Positions 1 to 13,400 of a DNA stretch of 64,000 bases are shown in pieces (within the stretch, counting starts at the first letter, position 1; each line of letters starts with the position of its first letter). The position numbers were made by a program, and so were the translations under genes. The notes beneath the pieces were generated by a model. The model had not been told where the DNA came from and made no database searches. It saw only the letters and a program-made list of their open reading frames with translations. The DNA comes from Paracyclopina nana (Eukaryota; Arthropoda; Copepoda; Cyclopoida; Cyclopettidae): assembly GCA_019096065.1 (NCBI GenBank), contig JAGUCH010000001.1:9052001-9116000 (forward strand). Direction: 5' to 3'.

Positions 1-3000
1 TTCGTTTGCTCGTTTCCACTCATTTTGATGGCACAAAAACTGGATTTTTCAGATATTGGCCTATGATACTTGACGTTCTTTGCTCAGAGCCTGTAATAAT
101 GTGTAATGACTTGGACTGGCAAGGGTTTTGCTGAGTCATCTGCAGACGTTACACTTTTTGGAAATCTCAATGAAAAATCAGTTTTACGAAGCACTTCTCC
201 GCCTACTTCGCTACAATTTGTCTCTTTTTAATCAAGTTTGCGGGCACGATTTACCGATTATCCCACACTACGTACCATGCAGCTGTGCTAAGCCCAAATA
301 AATCCCACTAGAAGTGCTTTACTACTGCCCCATGAAATTCTTATGAAATTGTTAGTGACCATTCTGCATACGACTGTATGAAGAAAACGCCATCTGACGT
401 TTATTTCATATTCATTCACCCCGTAGCCAAATGGAGAAAGCAAGGGCTAGTTTGGGGGACTAGCGGCGAGCACTTCCCTAGCTTTTTGGCTGGACGACTA
501 ACCTAGAAAAAGTTTCTGCCATAAATGAGGCACAAGGAATGGCAGCAGAGTTTCTGAAAACAGTACCAATCCTTTGAAGCACTATTTGAGAAATTGGGTC
601 ATGCACAAAATGTGTCAGCTGATTGCTTATTCAAATGTGTGGCTGCCAACTAAACTAATTACAAGTAGAACAATACATTATACTTCTGTAGTAGCTAGCA
701 GTCTTCGCCTCCCCACCATACAGCATTGATAAGAAAATCAAGATGTTCTGGCTCGGGTTTGAGGATATTGGGTATCGAATGCCTTACTGCACTGGCTGCC
801 ATATTTCACATTGACACATTGCTGCTAATTTTAGCGATGGCCTAAGCTCTAATTGCTGCATTCAGGTACCTTTTCTTGCGTCTTTTTCCAAAGAGCCTTT
901 TTGGCCATTTTGGGAGCTTCCACTACTAAGTGCATTCAACTCAAACAAGCACAAATTGTTTTCTGCTGTAGAATCAATCTCCTTGCCAGTCACGTTTGAG
1001 CTTCCCATTTATTTACGATCCATGATACCACCTTTTACTCGGCATGGCTGGCCTTACATTGGGATGGTTTCATAAATCTGGAGGAAGCACCTTTTTCCCT
1101 TTTTGCTAATATGCTGGCTCCTCTGTTCTCTCCGTTCTCGTTGGTAATACTTACGAGAGTAGAGCTCTCAGAAAGTTTGCAAGATTCAATTACAGTTTCT
1201 GCAGATTTCTGTGCCCGCATGGCAATAAAGTACTACTGGTTAATGTTTCATGTGGACGACAATTGCTGCTTTGAATGAAAAAAGTTTTTTCGTTCAACTG
1301 AAAGAGGCGCTCATTCTTTCCAACAAGCTTTTTAAAGCAGCGGACGAATTTGCATAGGCAAAAACATTAATTCAAAATGCATGTTCTAGCATATTCAATC
1401 GTGAAGGGCTTTTAATAAGCTATGAGTTAAATCACATTCTAAAATAGAGAATCTTTTCTCATTTCACACAAAAAGCAAAGTCGGCCCAGTTTTGCAGATA
1501 ATTATTTTTGTGCGGCAAAAACATACGCTCGTTTGTTCTAGCTCGGAAGTGAGTTTTAAACAAACCGACAAAAAGCCGGCGTCTCGATTGAGGTCTTAAC
1601 TTATCAGACACTAATTGTTTTCCATAATTGGATCCAAGGCAAGAAAAGCGAAGGCAAGTATTGTCGATTCGAACCAACAACGTCAAAGCAACCGGATAAA
1701 ATACATGATCAAATTAGACATCAAACTAGAAGGAAAACTGTGTCATGGCTTTCATTGTAGTTCGTATAGCTCCAATATGGAAGCAATAGAGGCGTACAAA
1801 TGGTATTTCAAAATTCAACCAGGAAAAGAAAGATGGTTTTCTCTGTCAATGTGCTCCGTATTTTCCAGAGCATAGAACATCCTTGCTGGCTGGCGTGTGC
1901 AGATCGAGTAAATGCAGCCACTTTTTCCCTTCCGTGATTCAGATTGACGGGATTTTTAAAGAAAGTGTCAAAACACGTCAAATCTTTTCAAAAAGCACAC
2001 GCGGTTCGATCGTAGCATACTGTTCAACATCATTGGTGCTAAGTTTTGGTTTTCCAGATGTTGTATCCCCCCATTAGTAGTCACTCAATACCAGAATTAT
2101 GCAGCATGTGGCAATGGTATAAAATATACGCCTCATGCCAACTATAATGTAACTCCAAAACTCGAGAGAAGCACCAAAAGCAGCATTCTGTCATCTGTGT
2201 CGCTGAGACATAAATCAAGGAAGCAACCTGATATATCTAATGTAATTAAATTCACCAAATCAACCTCGTTGATACCGCATACTGTGCCTTGAGAAAAATG
2301 GGAACCTTGGCAATGTCTTCTTGGTAGGATCCAGGAAAATAATAGTCCTCGTTTCAGTCGAGAAAAATCCACGTGGGAGAGAGTTCCTTTTGTCTATTTT
2401 TTTACTAAGCGCAGGACAACTTGCAAAAAGAGAGGATTGCCAACACACAATTTTGTAATACTCATTCCTTTGAGCTGAATATCCTAAGCATTTTTATTTA
2501 AGAAGATACTTTCCTTGCGTTTCTTGGACAAAAGGAAAAACAGCCAATTTCTTCCAGCAGAGCTGGCAGACAAGTAGTTATGACTCAGGGCCACGAGAAT
2601 CAAGGCCGAACTTGGTGGTTAGGCCTTGCTTGTTGGCAAAGTTGTGAAATTGACCAGATCACACATCTCAAACGAAAGCCACGACCCTAAAAGTTCTGGA
2701 AGAAGAAGAAAGTGAAAGAAGTCACCTCTTAATCCACAGAACGAGGGGGCATATCCTCTGATAAAAAAATAACGCGTGACTGAAGTAAGGAAAAAAGAAA
2801 GCAGCTGCTAGTCCGCAAATTTTGCTCCATTTTTTTAAGATGCGGAATGCAAAAGTTTGTGAACATTTCATGCACAATTGCTCGCAGTGCAGGCAGCGAG
2901 GTCGTCGTCTTGTGGTCTTCTAAGGCCAATGTGGCCTTTCTTGCTTTTATTGAAAGAGGAGCCCTTTCTTTCTCAAAGCTGGAGAACAACAAAGTTTTCT

Positions 3001-4462
3001 CCTTCTGTGGCCTTTCTGGTCTTCTACCCTATCTCTCTTTTTTAAATGTTTAAATGGGGATTTTATGACAAATCTAGCCAGATTTACGTCTGGGATTTGC
3101 GGGGGGGATTTTGGAAAGCAAATGCGGGGATTATATTTTTAAGAGGCACAGTTTCTACAGTTTTCTGATGCAGCTCTTTCTGATAAACTACAGCTACATG
3201 TTTGTTGTGCTGCAATACTGTAGTTCTGAGACAATGTGCTGTTGGTTCAGATGCAACCATCTTGCTGAATGGAATTATCAACTTTCGATTAGCAGCATGA
3301 ATACAAGCTATTTCCGCCATCCCATTAGCCGAGTGATGTGTTCAGTGAAGCTGTAGACTTTGCAATAAGATGAGGAAAGCCCTCATTTTTGCTTAAGGTA
3401 ATAATCACTGTGCAAGGGTCCGTTTATGCAAACAATGCATGCTCATGTGATTACAGCAAGAAAATGATTATGTACTTTTGATGTACTTTTTCCTAGCTGC
3501 TGCTGATCGACGAGTAACGCAAATGTATTCCACTTGAGATTGTACTAGCATCGTAATACTGACAAAGATGGTTTCGTCTTTATTTTCTCATTTTCTTTCA
3601 TACACAGCAGTCTGTAATAATCATAATTCTTATCTTTTTTGCGGGTGAATTGAGGGAGGGCAGCAAAATTGGGCGGGGCGAGGGAGGGGGCCATTATTTT
3701 CTAAGCTTTTGTCTTTTGGAGGAGGGCGCGGCGTTTGTTTACAAAACAACACAAATCGGTAGAAAAAGCCATTTCTGTCATCATGCGCCTCATTTATATG
3801 CACAGCTAATTATTTATCTCGTGTTGACGATTAAAATATTTCAAAAAGCATAGTACTATTTTATTATGCTGGATCATAGACGAGGTCATATTGGAAAACG
3901 TAACATACCACATAGTCCACGTATTTCTCACTAAGAACAAAAGGCGGGGATGAAACTAAAAGCTTATTTCACAGTTACACATAGATTTTAGCACCTACTA
4001 AGTCTGGTTATACATGTTGATGTAGCTTTACAAAGTTCCTGTTAAGGACACTCACTCGCGATCGCGTGTATTAGCTGCACTTTCGTCAAGTTGTTCAATC
4101 AATCAATCAAAAATTGAGGTTGTTTCTATTATGATTTTTTTTTCAGCAAAGATGTTGATGATGAAAGCAGATCTCTCATTATGTTTTTCTTAAATTAGTT
4201 TCGGTTATTGGAATGGTGGCACAAATGCAAATCGTTGTCGTTTTGTTTTTGTTGAATAAAAGTAGTATAGTAGCGCGCTGCAGTTCTTCTGAGCCCTTCG
4301 AAAAAGGCTCAGAGCACCTTTTTCGGGAAAAAGTCTATATTGCTTTTATCTTTTTTTCCTGTTCGTCTTCACTGGGCTTCTTTTGTCATGCATACACATC
4401 AAATTTTCATTGTCGTGACACTCAAAGCAACTCTGACAGTTTTCGGTTTCACAATAAGTAGC
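1..4462. other. Gene-poor flank, no supported gene
   Basis: I see no convincing exon here on either strand. Open frames are short (under 90 codons), lack paired splice sites and have mixed AT-rich composition. The only simple repeat noted is a short CAAT run at about 4096-4110. The stretch downstream of the minus-strand Ig gene (below 4463) presumably holds its 3' UTR, but I could not find a close minus-strand AATAAA signal. Confidence 0.5.
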
Positions 4463-7400
4463 CTAAGTTCCAGCCGCGAGAGGGCGTTGCAGTCGAAAAA
4501 GTGAATATTCAGTCATACACAGCTGCTGCAGGTTTTGTGCGAAAAGGAGGACTAGGAAGCTCAGCAGGAGGCTGCAGCTGCTTAGGCTGACCAGGCCGGC
4601 CGCGCGATTGACCTCTAGGTAAGCTGATGCGGTAGCCTGACCCAGAACGTTGCCCGCAATGCACGTGTACAGGCCTTCGTCGGTGGGCTTGACCTCCTTG
4701 ATGATGTGAACATGTGGGTCACCAGATGAGGAGGCCGTCTGAAATACAGAGCAGAAAATATATATTTTAAATGATTGGCAATACGAAGAATACACGTCAA
4801 AAGAAAGTTCATCGCTCAGCTGTATACGTAGTTGCAGCATACATAAGCAGAAGGGAAAAAAGGGGCAAGAAAATGGAAGAAGTTGAAACACATTCCACTG
4901 CGACAAGAGTGTTACACGGTGTATTGAAGGCCATCCATTGCTGCATAAGGCTTTTTTCTACAGCCAGAAGCATTATGCCACTGTAATAGCACAGTAGTGA
5001 CATTATGCAACCAGCTGACTTTTCATGTGATACTGATAAGTTTGATCTGGGCTGAAAAGGCAGTTTTTGAAAGGTTTGATCGAGGCAGGGGTCACATTCT
5101 TTGCTCTAATGTGTATTGGATGGTAACATTAATCACAATATCCTTGGGATGAATAGCCAACATGCCTGACAATGCTGAGGAATTTGTCAGCTGATAAATG
5201 TTGGAAGGAAGAATCTACTAAAACAAGAGAGGTAATTTACCGAAGCAGAGTCAGGAAACTTGTTGTAAAGCATCATGATGGCCATTAAAACCTTGCAGTT
5301 TATGCAAAGTAGGTGGAAAGTGGCCTGAAAGGGGGAATACAGCTTGGGGCATTTCAAATGATCATACCACATTTTAGGCACGACTCCCTTGGGAATCGTA
5401 AAGAAGCCCTATTTCTTTAAAAGCATCATGTATTGAATATCAATAAGCCTTCAAAGATTCACAGTCTGCCTCGGGAAGAAAGATGACCTCCTTTCTTTCA
5501 ACATGATTGAGATTCCTCCCTCATTTCGATATGAAGGTATATGCCATGATGGGAGTTAATTTCCGGCAACTTTTCGATAATTTCAAGGCTTTCTCCTGAC
5601 GTGCGCTCTAGCTATCATGGATGTGATAGTATTTGGGACACGAAGAAGAAGCCACTCTCATGTTCTCCATTTGGGCAAGAAAAGTAAACAAACTAGCGCA
5701 TATAGTAGAACGGGTACATACACATTGGGGAAGCTAGGGTTAGTTTATTGTATCAGGGCTCAGATTCCTGCTGTGGGTTAAGTCAGGAAAGTTGGAAGAC
5801 GTAATTACTGAGGCATCTCCTTACATCTGCGCGTGTACACATTGCAAGTAAGGAATACTGCGACCATGAGGTCTGTCCATAGATCGAGCTGACAAAAATT
5901 CCTTTTCCAGTCTAGACAATCTACAAAGCTGCTGAACGTAATTTTCATGGTGCAGAAGCAGTTTTCCAATGTAGTGGCAGTCTCCTTTTTTATTGGATAG
6001 AGTTCTTAGTAGGCCATGGGCAAAAGTCGATAATCCATTGTAGAACTTCTTCTGCCACTTATTTCGTAGATCTAAATTACACCCCAATTTTATCGCTTGC
6101 AATTAAAGCTCGACTCATTTGGGAAAGGCTACCCATAGATCCTCTGCTTTTACCAGTTTGATTAAGAAGGCAATTGATGTCAAGCCACCTTTTAATGAAA
6201 TTACAAACTCAGAAGGAAAATCGCTACAAAAAAAAAAATAAAGCACACGGGCTTTTATTAAGGCAACTCTTTTGACTATAATAGACGAAAGCACAGTTCG
6301 TTTTAAAAATCCTGCATAATTAAGGGTTCCATGGTGCAATTGCTAGCGTGAGGGGAAGCTATGTACTATGCTTCAAAGTGAACCAGCAACTACAACGTTC
6401 AGCTTTGGGTATGTGCTATCCTTTAATTCGGGTAAGTTGCTTTTCCTTTAATGAAAAAGGCTCCAATCAATGAAAGGTGTACTCCTTCTTCAGATACGCG
6501 AAACAGAGAAAAGATGCGCTGACGAAAAGTAAAATATCTCAAGAAAAAGTCGTACACTTGATTCTTTTGTGAATCACGCAAAGAGCTTTTTGGGGTCTCA
6601 TGGGGGCAAGCTTGAAAAAAGGTGCTCTCACCGTATGCTTGACTAAAGAAAATTTTTGCCCTTTTGAAGTTGAACTGGCTTCAGAACAAAGCTCGGAGCT
6701 CCCGTGGGAAGCGTGACCTTCTAGTTCATTAAGGTACAATAAAAAGACGACAGCGACAACAGCAGGAAAGATAAAGCAGCCTAAAGTCCTTTTGTGAGCT
6801 TTCTAATTAAACACTGCCAACCTCTCGAGACGGTATTGTTCTTGAAAACATTTGAGGGTGGATTTGATTTTTGATAATTATAGCATCACGACGAGTGAGG
6901 CTCTCACAGAGCTTTTGATGTAGGAGAACAGTGACCGACAAAGCTGGGTCAAAAGAAGCCCATTTTTCAAGCAAAATGTGGGCTGTGAAAGCTATAACAT
7001 GCAAGCCACTCGATACTCAACAGCAATATCTCAAGTATCCTTTGAGAAGGACAAAATAGTGTGAAAGCCCATTATTTTGGAGGACGGAAATACTCTCGAC
7101 AGGTAGTAAATCCTTATAAAAAGATACCAAGTAGCCATTAAAAGACATCTTGCTTAGTTTTTACTTAGCATTTGTGGTGAGCCACTTGAAAAAGCAATGA
7201 ATCCCGAGACCAAATATCAATTTTCGCCAATATTGTACTGTGACCTTCACCAAAGCATATATAGTAGTATTTTCCCGAAGAAAAGAAAGCCATCTTACAC
7301 GAGGCTCACAAAACCCCGTGGGAAGATCTCAGCGAATTGTCTTATGCTAGCTATGTCTCTGCAACCATTTTGTTATTGATTGGCTGATGCATGCTGAAAA

Positions 7401-10400
7401 GAACGAAACTGGAAAAAATTGGCCTTGATCACTTTCAGGCCCTAAAGCCGCGAGCGAGGAAAGCAAATCTGGATTTCTAGACCGGTCTTGTTTTGTAATT
7501 CACTTAATGGCCAGTCAGTCTACTTTTATGTTGTAGAAAAGCAGGATTGGGCATTGCTCATAGCAGTTGGCTTTCAGCTATGAACTTGACAAATTGGCGA
7601 ATTTGAGACTGCCTTCGGACGTTTTCACTCGGGGCATTGATTTTTGTGCTGCAGTACAAAAATAGCATGTATATACTAGTAGCCGAAAAAGTTGAAATGG
7701 TATTTTGGTAACGTCCAATAAGTAGAACTGTAAGCCCTTTGACTGCCAAAATAATTGGGCGAGATCTAATTCCTGGTCACGTGACCGGGAGGAAGGGGGC
7801 GAAAACAGCTATTAACGTGTCCATTATGACTCCATTGCATCATTAACGTGTTCGTTATCTATTCACACTCAGCATTGGGGTCAATATATACATCATCGCC
7901 ATATCATGCGATTAATGAAAATAAATGGGCTGAATGCTTTCACTTATTCGGTTCGGTCGTTGGTTTGCTCAGTAGTCGTTTAAACGATCGATCCCACCAC
8001 TTTTTGCCTCGATATTGGAACCTTTCAAGATTTGCATGAAGGGGCGTAAGTTTTTTCCGAGAAAAAAAGAAAATTCAATAAGCTCCAGGAATTCCCATTT
8101 ATTTGCAATTTGCATGACAGGAGTCGACGGTCCAGGTCAATTGAGATAAAAGTAAAGGGTCAAAAATGCAATCATGAGCAAAAATGCCTTTGAAAGTAGC
8201 GTTTAAACCAACCTCGGCATAACATTGCAATGTTACACTCGAGGCGCTTTGAATTTTTCCAGTGAAGAAACCTAGTACAGTAGTAGTGCATCAAAACTTT
8301 TTCCACGCGGTACCTCAGTATTGCAGTAGAATTGTTCTGATCCTGCTTTCACTTTCATGATCCAGCAGATATTGCTGCCTTTATTTAACTTTTCTATTCA
8401 CAGAGAGCCGATCATTTTTGGGTCAACTCCATTTTGGAAGGTAAGCAAAAAATAAAGTCGATGCAGTACGCACCCACCCACGACTGCAAAAGAAATCCTA
8501 TCCGAAATGCTAAGGTGTTATGGCCCTAGCATCTAAGCATTTTTGCAAATGAAGCTCTGCGCAGAGTGCATCATTAACTTTTTTCATTTCTGAGATAAAA
8601 CTTGATAAGCGAGTAAATTCTCAAAATTCTTGAGCTCGTCCACTTAAATCAGCGGCGGCTTTCTTTCAACAAAATTCTTCCTTTGACCGCAAAAGTTTGT
8701 GGTGCAAAAATGTCATTTATCCTTGCGTGTGATAGTGACTCACAACAGTTTTATTAGGGCACAAATTCATCACTCATCGTGACCTGTGGGTTGTAAATTC
8801 CCCTCGGGGAGATTCACGCAGCGAGAGCTAATGTAACCATTGATTGAGTAGTAACCTCGGTTCCCACAACATTCCATAAAAACAATCGAAGTTTTTTTCT
8901 TTTCAATTCAATTCCACCTGAGTGTCGTAGTTTTTGTTGAATTAGTTTTCCGGCATCTGCAAGAAATGCTTGAATCGACAAAAAATGAGGCCACGCCGTT
9001 TCATGTCCCATTTGAAGGAAACGTGGCCAATAGAATTCATGTTCCAAAGCCTAAAATGACGAAATTCGACCAATTCCTGGTAATTCGAGAGGGCTCACCA
9101 AAATTGGATTGCTTTCTATTTCAATTGAGGCCACACTCAGCTTTATTGCGTTTGGAGAATTTTGTGCTTGGCTTATTTAGCCACAATAGCAGCTCGATGC
9201 CTCTGCTTTCTTTACCAAAAATCGTATAGTTGATTAGAACGAGAGAAAATTTCCTTTTCACGACTCTTTTAGCAGCTTGTTTAGTATTCAACAAAGCGGC
9301 CGTTTTCCAGCATTAAAGTAGAGATTGCTTACAAACAACCCAGTCACAGCTCTCCAAACAAACATGAACCAGACAAGCTTTTTAGTGCTTTCACTTTCGA
9401 AAATGGTTTCTCATAGCAAAGCGGAGAAAATATCTCATCTGCCAAGCATGAAAAATACTCCGCATTATTCATGCCATTCTGTGAAAATTTGCAGCCCTTT
9501 GTCTTTCCCCCATCATCTGGCGTAGCAGCCGTACTACAGCAGACCTGTTCATAATGTGGTTATTGAGTCATCATCCATCATAGATGACTACTTCTACAGT
9601 GGACTAACGAAGCTTTAGAAAGCACACTGGCGAGCCCATCAAAACCGAGCCATGGGCTCACGTTGGGGTTCTAGCCCTTCAAAAAGCTCATTTTCAATTC
9701 CTGCTGGTGAAGTGCAACTCGTCGCCCATCATCAGAAATGCCAGCTTAGTTCTGTTCTCGCCTTGCTAGCGATATGTCCCTTGGGACTTTATTGAACTAA
9801 CGCCTCACAGTTGATTTAGGCAGAGCTGTTGGCTGCTTTATTGTCCTGTCACAATCAGGCGACACTTCGGACCCTAGCCCTCCCTCAAATGTAACACTGC
9901 AACGAACCATTTTGAATTATTTCCAAATATACCATTGGAATTATGAAGCTTGAATAGGCACAGACGATTTGCGGAATGATCTTACCTATAAAGAAATAGG
10001 GGAAAGAATCATTAGTAAAAGCAGAAAATGGACCGAGAACGCTCATCTATGTCTGGGGGGAGATTGTCTTTGAAACACAACGCCACTCTATGCTTAATGT
10101 GCCATGGTTGTATGATATCTCCATCAAAACACATATTGTATGATACGTTCGTCTAATGAAAATGTTGAAAATTGGCCATGTTATTCGAACAGGTGAAATG
10201 CTCAGAAGCAGTTTCAATTTTCCCGCTAATTTCTCGAGGAAAGCCATTTCAGCGAAACCGGACTCAGGCTAGTCAAATCAGCACAAAATGTGGCGACTTA
10301 AGTGAATATTTGTCGATTATTGCCCGTTTACACGCCAAGCGGTTTTTCTCAGCATCGTCCGTCTTTTTTATGAGCAGTTTCAAAACACGGCAGCAGTAGT

Positions 10401-13400
10401 GGTCAAGGCCGTTGTCATCGCATCAAAAATCGAGAATCCCTCCCACAAAAATGCAGGTAAGATTTGAGAACAGCAATAACTTGGAGGTCTAGCGTAGCGG
10501 CTGTCGCACCCTCAGTAATTTAGCCGTATTTGCTCTCATACATCAGATGTGGACAATTTAATGCCCCATTTCAAAGCAGTACTCTGCAATAAATTTGATT
10601 AGCATCTCCCTGCCAACACATTCTTAGTAGTTTTGCAACCTCCTCTAAAGAGCTCTCGCAATTGCAGTTTGCAATGAGCTTCACTTTAACGTCTGTGAAT
10701 TTGACGAAAGGAATTTTGATGCGAATGAAGCTTCAAAGCTCAAACTCTCTCCATCTAATTATGCGTGAGTGAACGAGTTAGCTGGGGAAGTTTTATGGCT
10801 TTCACATGCCAAAACGAGGGGCGTCAACTTTCTTAATGATGTTGATGTACTAAAGGTATATGCTTGGAGCAACCCTTGAGGAAGCCAAGTATTTTTCATG
10901 CTAAGTCATTTCGACTCTCGTTGCTTAAATAGCAATAATAACAAAGCGGATCGTTAATATCGTGCGTAGATGGGTACAAAATGGTGCAATATTTTTCCTT
11001 GAGAGGCCATTTGTCTATCTTTAATTATGTCTACGAGTAATTAAAGCTAAGTTGCAAATTTTCCCTCGATCTACAAAAAAATTAAAATTCATCACAAGTC
11101 TGTCAAAAAGCAACTTAAGGGTCACATCTACTGTTGGCATCAAATAAGGTTCAGGAAAGTTCCTCATAGGACTCTATTTTTTCATTTGACATGGAATAGT
11201 CATAAATCAGCCGCAATAGTAGTTTTTTGCTGTGCTGCCTTTTCAGGTTGACTTGTGCTTGACATGGCAAAAACAAAATGTTTGACTGACTAACTTCTAA
11301 CAGTCAAGCTTTATTGTTGGAACTAATTTACTTCCTTTTGATCCTTTCAAGTCATTTCAAGTCACTTTTGGCCACTATCGAGCATATGGCATTGGGCTGA
11401 CATGAAGGTAGCTATATACAGTCTGACCGTTCAAAATTGGACGGTACGGGAATCTAAACTTTTTGTCACATATTCAAGAAATTAAGGACTTTTAAATGAT
11501 ATCGTTGTAAAGATTAAGCCTATTTCCATCTTTTTTTAAAAGTAGAAAAAATCAATTTAAAGAGGAAAAAACGAGGTAAATTGAATTTTCCCTAGGCAAC
11601 CCAGAAAATTGTCACGAAAAACTGATGCATCATTTATTTTTGCTGTCACGAAGAATTCTAAATAATATTTTTCATTTTGTCAGAAAACAAAAAAGATGCC
11701 CTAAGGTTCAAGCTTTCCATCGATACCCATTAAGCCTCAAAATTCATGAATTCATAACACAAACTTTTGATTCCCGCACCGTCCAATTTTGAACGGTCAG
11801 ACGGTATAGTAAGCCTCACGTACTATTTGAACCTGAGCTAATGATGCAATGTGGATTTGAAGCATTCCTCTGCTAATTTGTCAAGTGTCGTAAAATTATG
11901 CAAGACACAACAACAGCAGCAGCACAAAAGTGCATTTTTCACGTCATGGGGCCAAACTTTGGGAAATGCACGATAAAATATATCGCGCGAGTCAAGCACA
12001 GTGAGAGAAATTGTCGCATTGCGAAAGTGGACTTAATTTAGAATAAAAATGTGGTGATTTATAGACTGCATTCCTTTTTTCAAAAGCCTCGCTTGGCTAC
12101 CAATGTCATGCTTGTCAAGAGAAATGAGGCAATTCAGCGAAACATTAGCCGGGATGGAGGCCTAGGCTTGAAAAAAACCCACTATGCAATAATATACATT
12201 TTTAGGTGCTTTTGTAGTACATCTCTGCTTATTGCATTAGTACTCTGTTGGAAACTCTACCCGGGGAAAAAACTTGCTAGTGTGGTCTCATTTGGCTCGG
12301 CACGTTCAAAATGTGCAAAAGTCTTCATGAAAACTTCCAATTTGAACTAGCAGGCTTTCAAATGGATTGGAGTTTGCCTTTCCAATTCTGCTAAAAGTTT
12401 GGATTACAACCAAGGCGAGGCTCGAGGTCAATTTCTAGCAGAAAGGAACGAGCAATCCGGATCGAGGCCAAATTGACGTTCAATAGTTCATGATGTCTGC
12501 ATAGTTGTATTACTACTTCAACTGTAGTACAGTGCATGGAATAGCAGTACACTCTAGATCTATGGTTTGGTGCAGAAGAAGAAAAAATAGGCGTATGCCA
12601 CGGACCGGAAACGTGATAAACTCCAGCGATCGTTGCGGATAAAGACATCAAATGTCAAATAATAGAGACAAAAATGCGGATGGCAGTGGAAACTTTTTGA
12701 AAAACGCCAGAGCGGCGGTACGCACGCATTTTGGCAAGTTTCGATGCGACAAAAAAGTCCATCACTCCCAGCAACGAAATTGGACTCGTTTGCCATTAGC
12801 AGGCTCGGCTTGAAAAGAATTAATTAGTCCACGAATGCATCTGTTGCCACGGTAGCCTTTGAATCAACACTTGCATGGACATCAACTAGTTCTCCACGCT
12901 ACCAGTCGTTTTCCATGGTGCAAAGTGACCAGATGTAGAAGTGGTAGTATATGGTATACACTCGGCGGAAGCTGTAGGGAATCCTCGCGTTTATTGAGGC
13001 AAAGTTATGGGAGCCGGTCGAGTGTGTGTACTACCTAGATATTGGCAGTTTTTAACGCATGGGTTCAATTGATAAAGCCCTTCTCGGCTCATTTTTACGC
13101 AGAGGAGGCCTTTTGGAGAAAAGGAAAGCAAAAGCCGAAAGAGCTTTCTCTTGTTTTCTGTCATTTGATAAGACCATTAGGGACAGATCTCACAAGAAGC
13201 TAGCAAGCCTCCAAAAGTGCACACAGATCTAACAGAAAGCTCCTCTTCTCACACCATCATCATCAATACTGTGATTGACACTGTGCAATGGCTATAGGGC
13301 CCCAAAAGAGGTCAAACAGTGCGCGATTTCTGCCAAAATAGGACAATGGCGTGTCTTCTTTTGGGCCACGATAAATTAATTGTGAAAGCAATAATTTTGT

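Noticed and set aside
1035-1220. 61-codon minus-strand frame with coding-like composition
   Set aside because: No splice signals, no domain, no neighbouring exon; too short to separate from chance.
1990-2020. GGTTCGAT resembling a tRNA B box
   Set aside because: No matching A box or cloverleaf around it; I found no tRNA or other structural RNA in the window.
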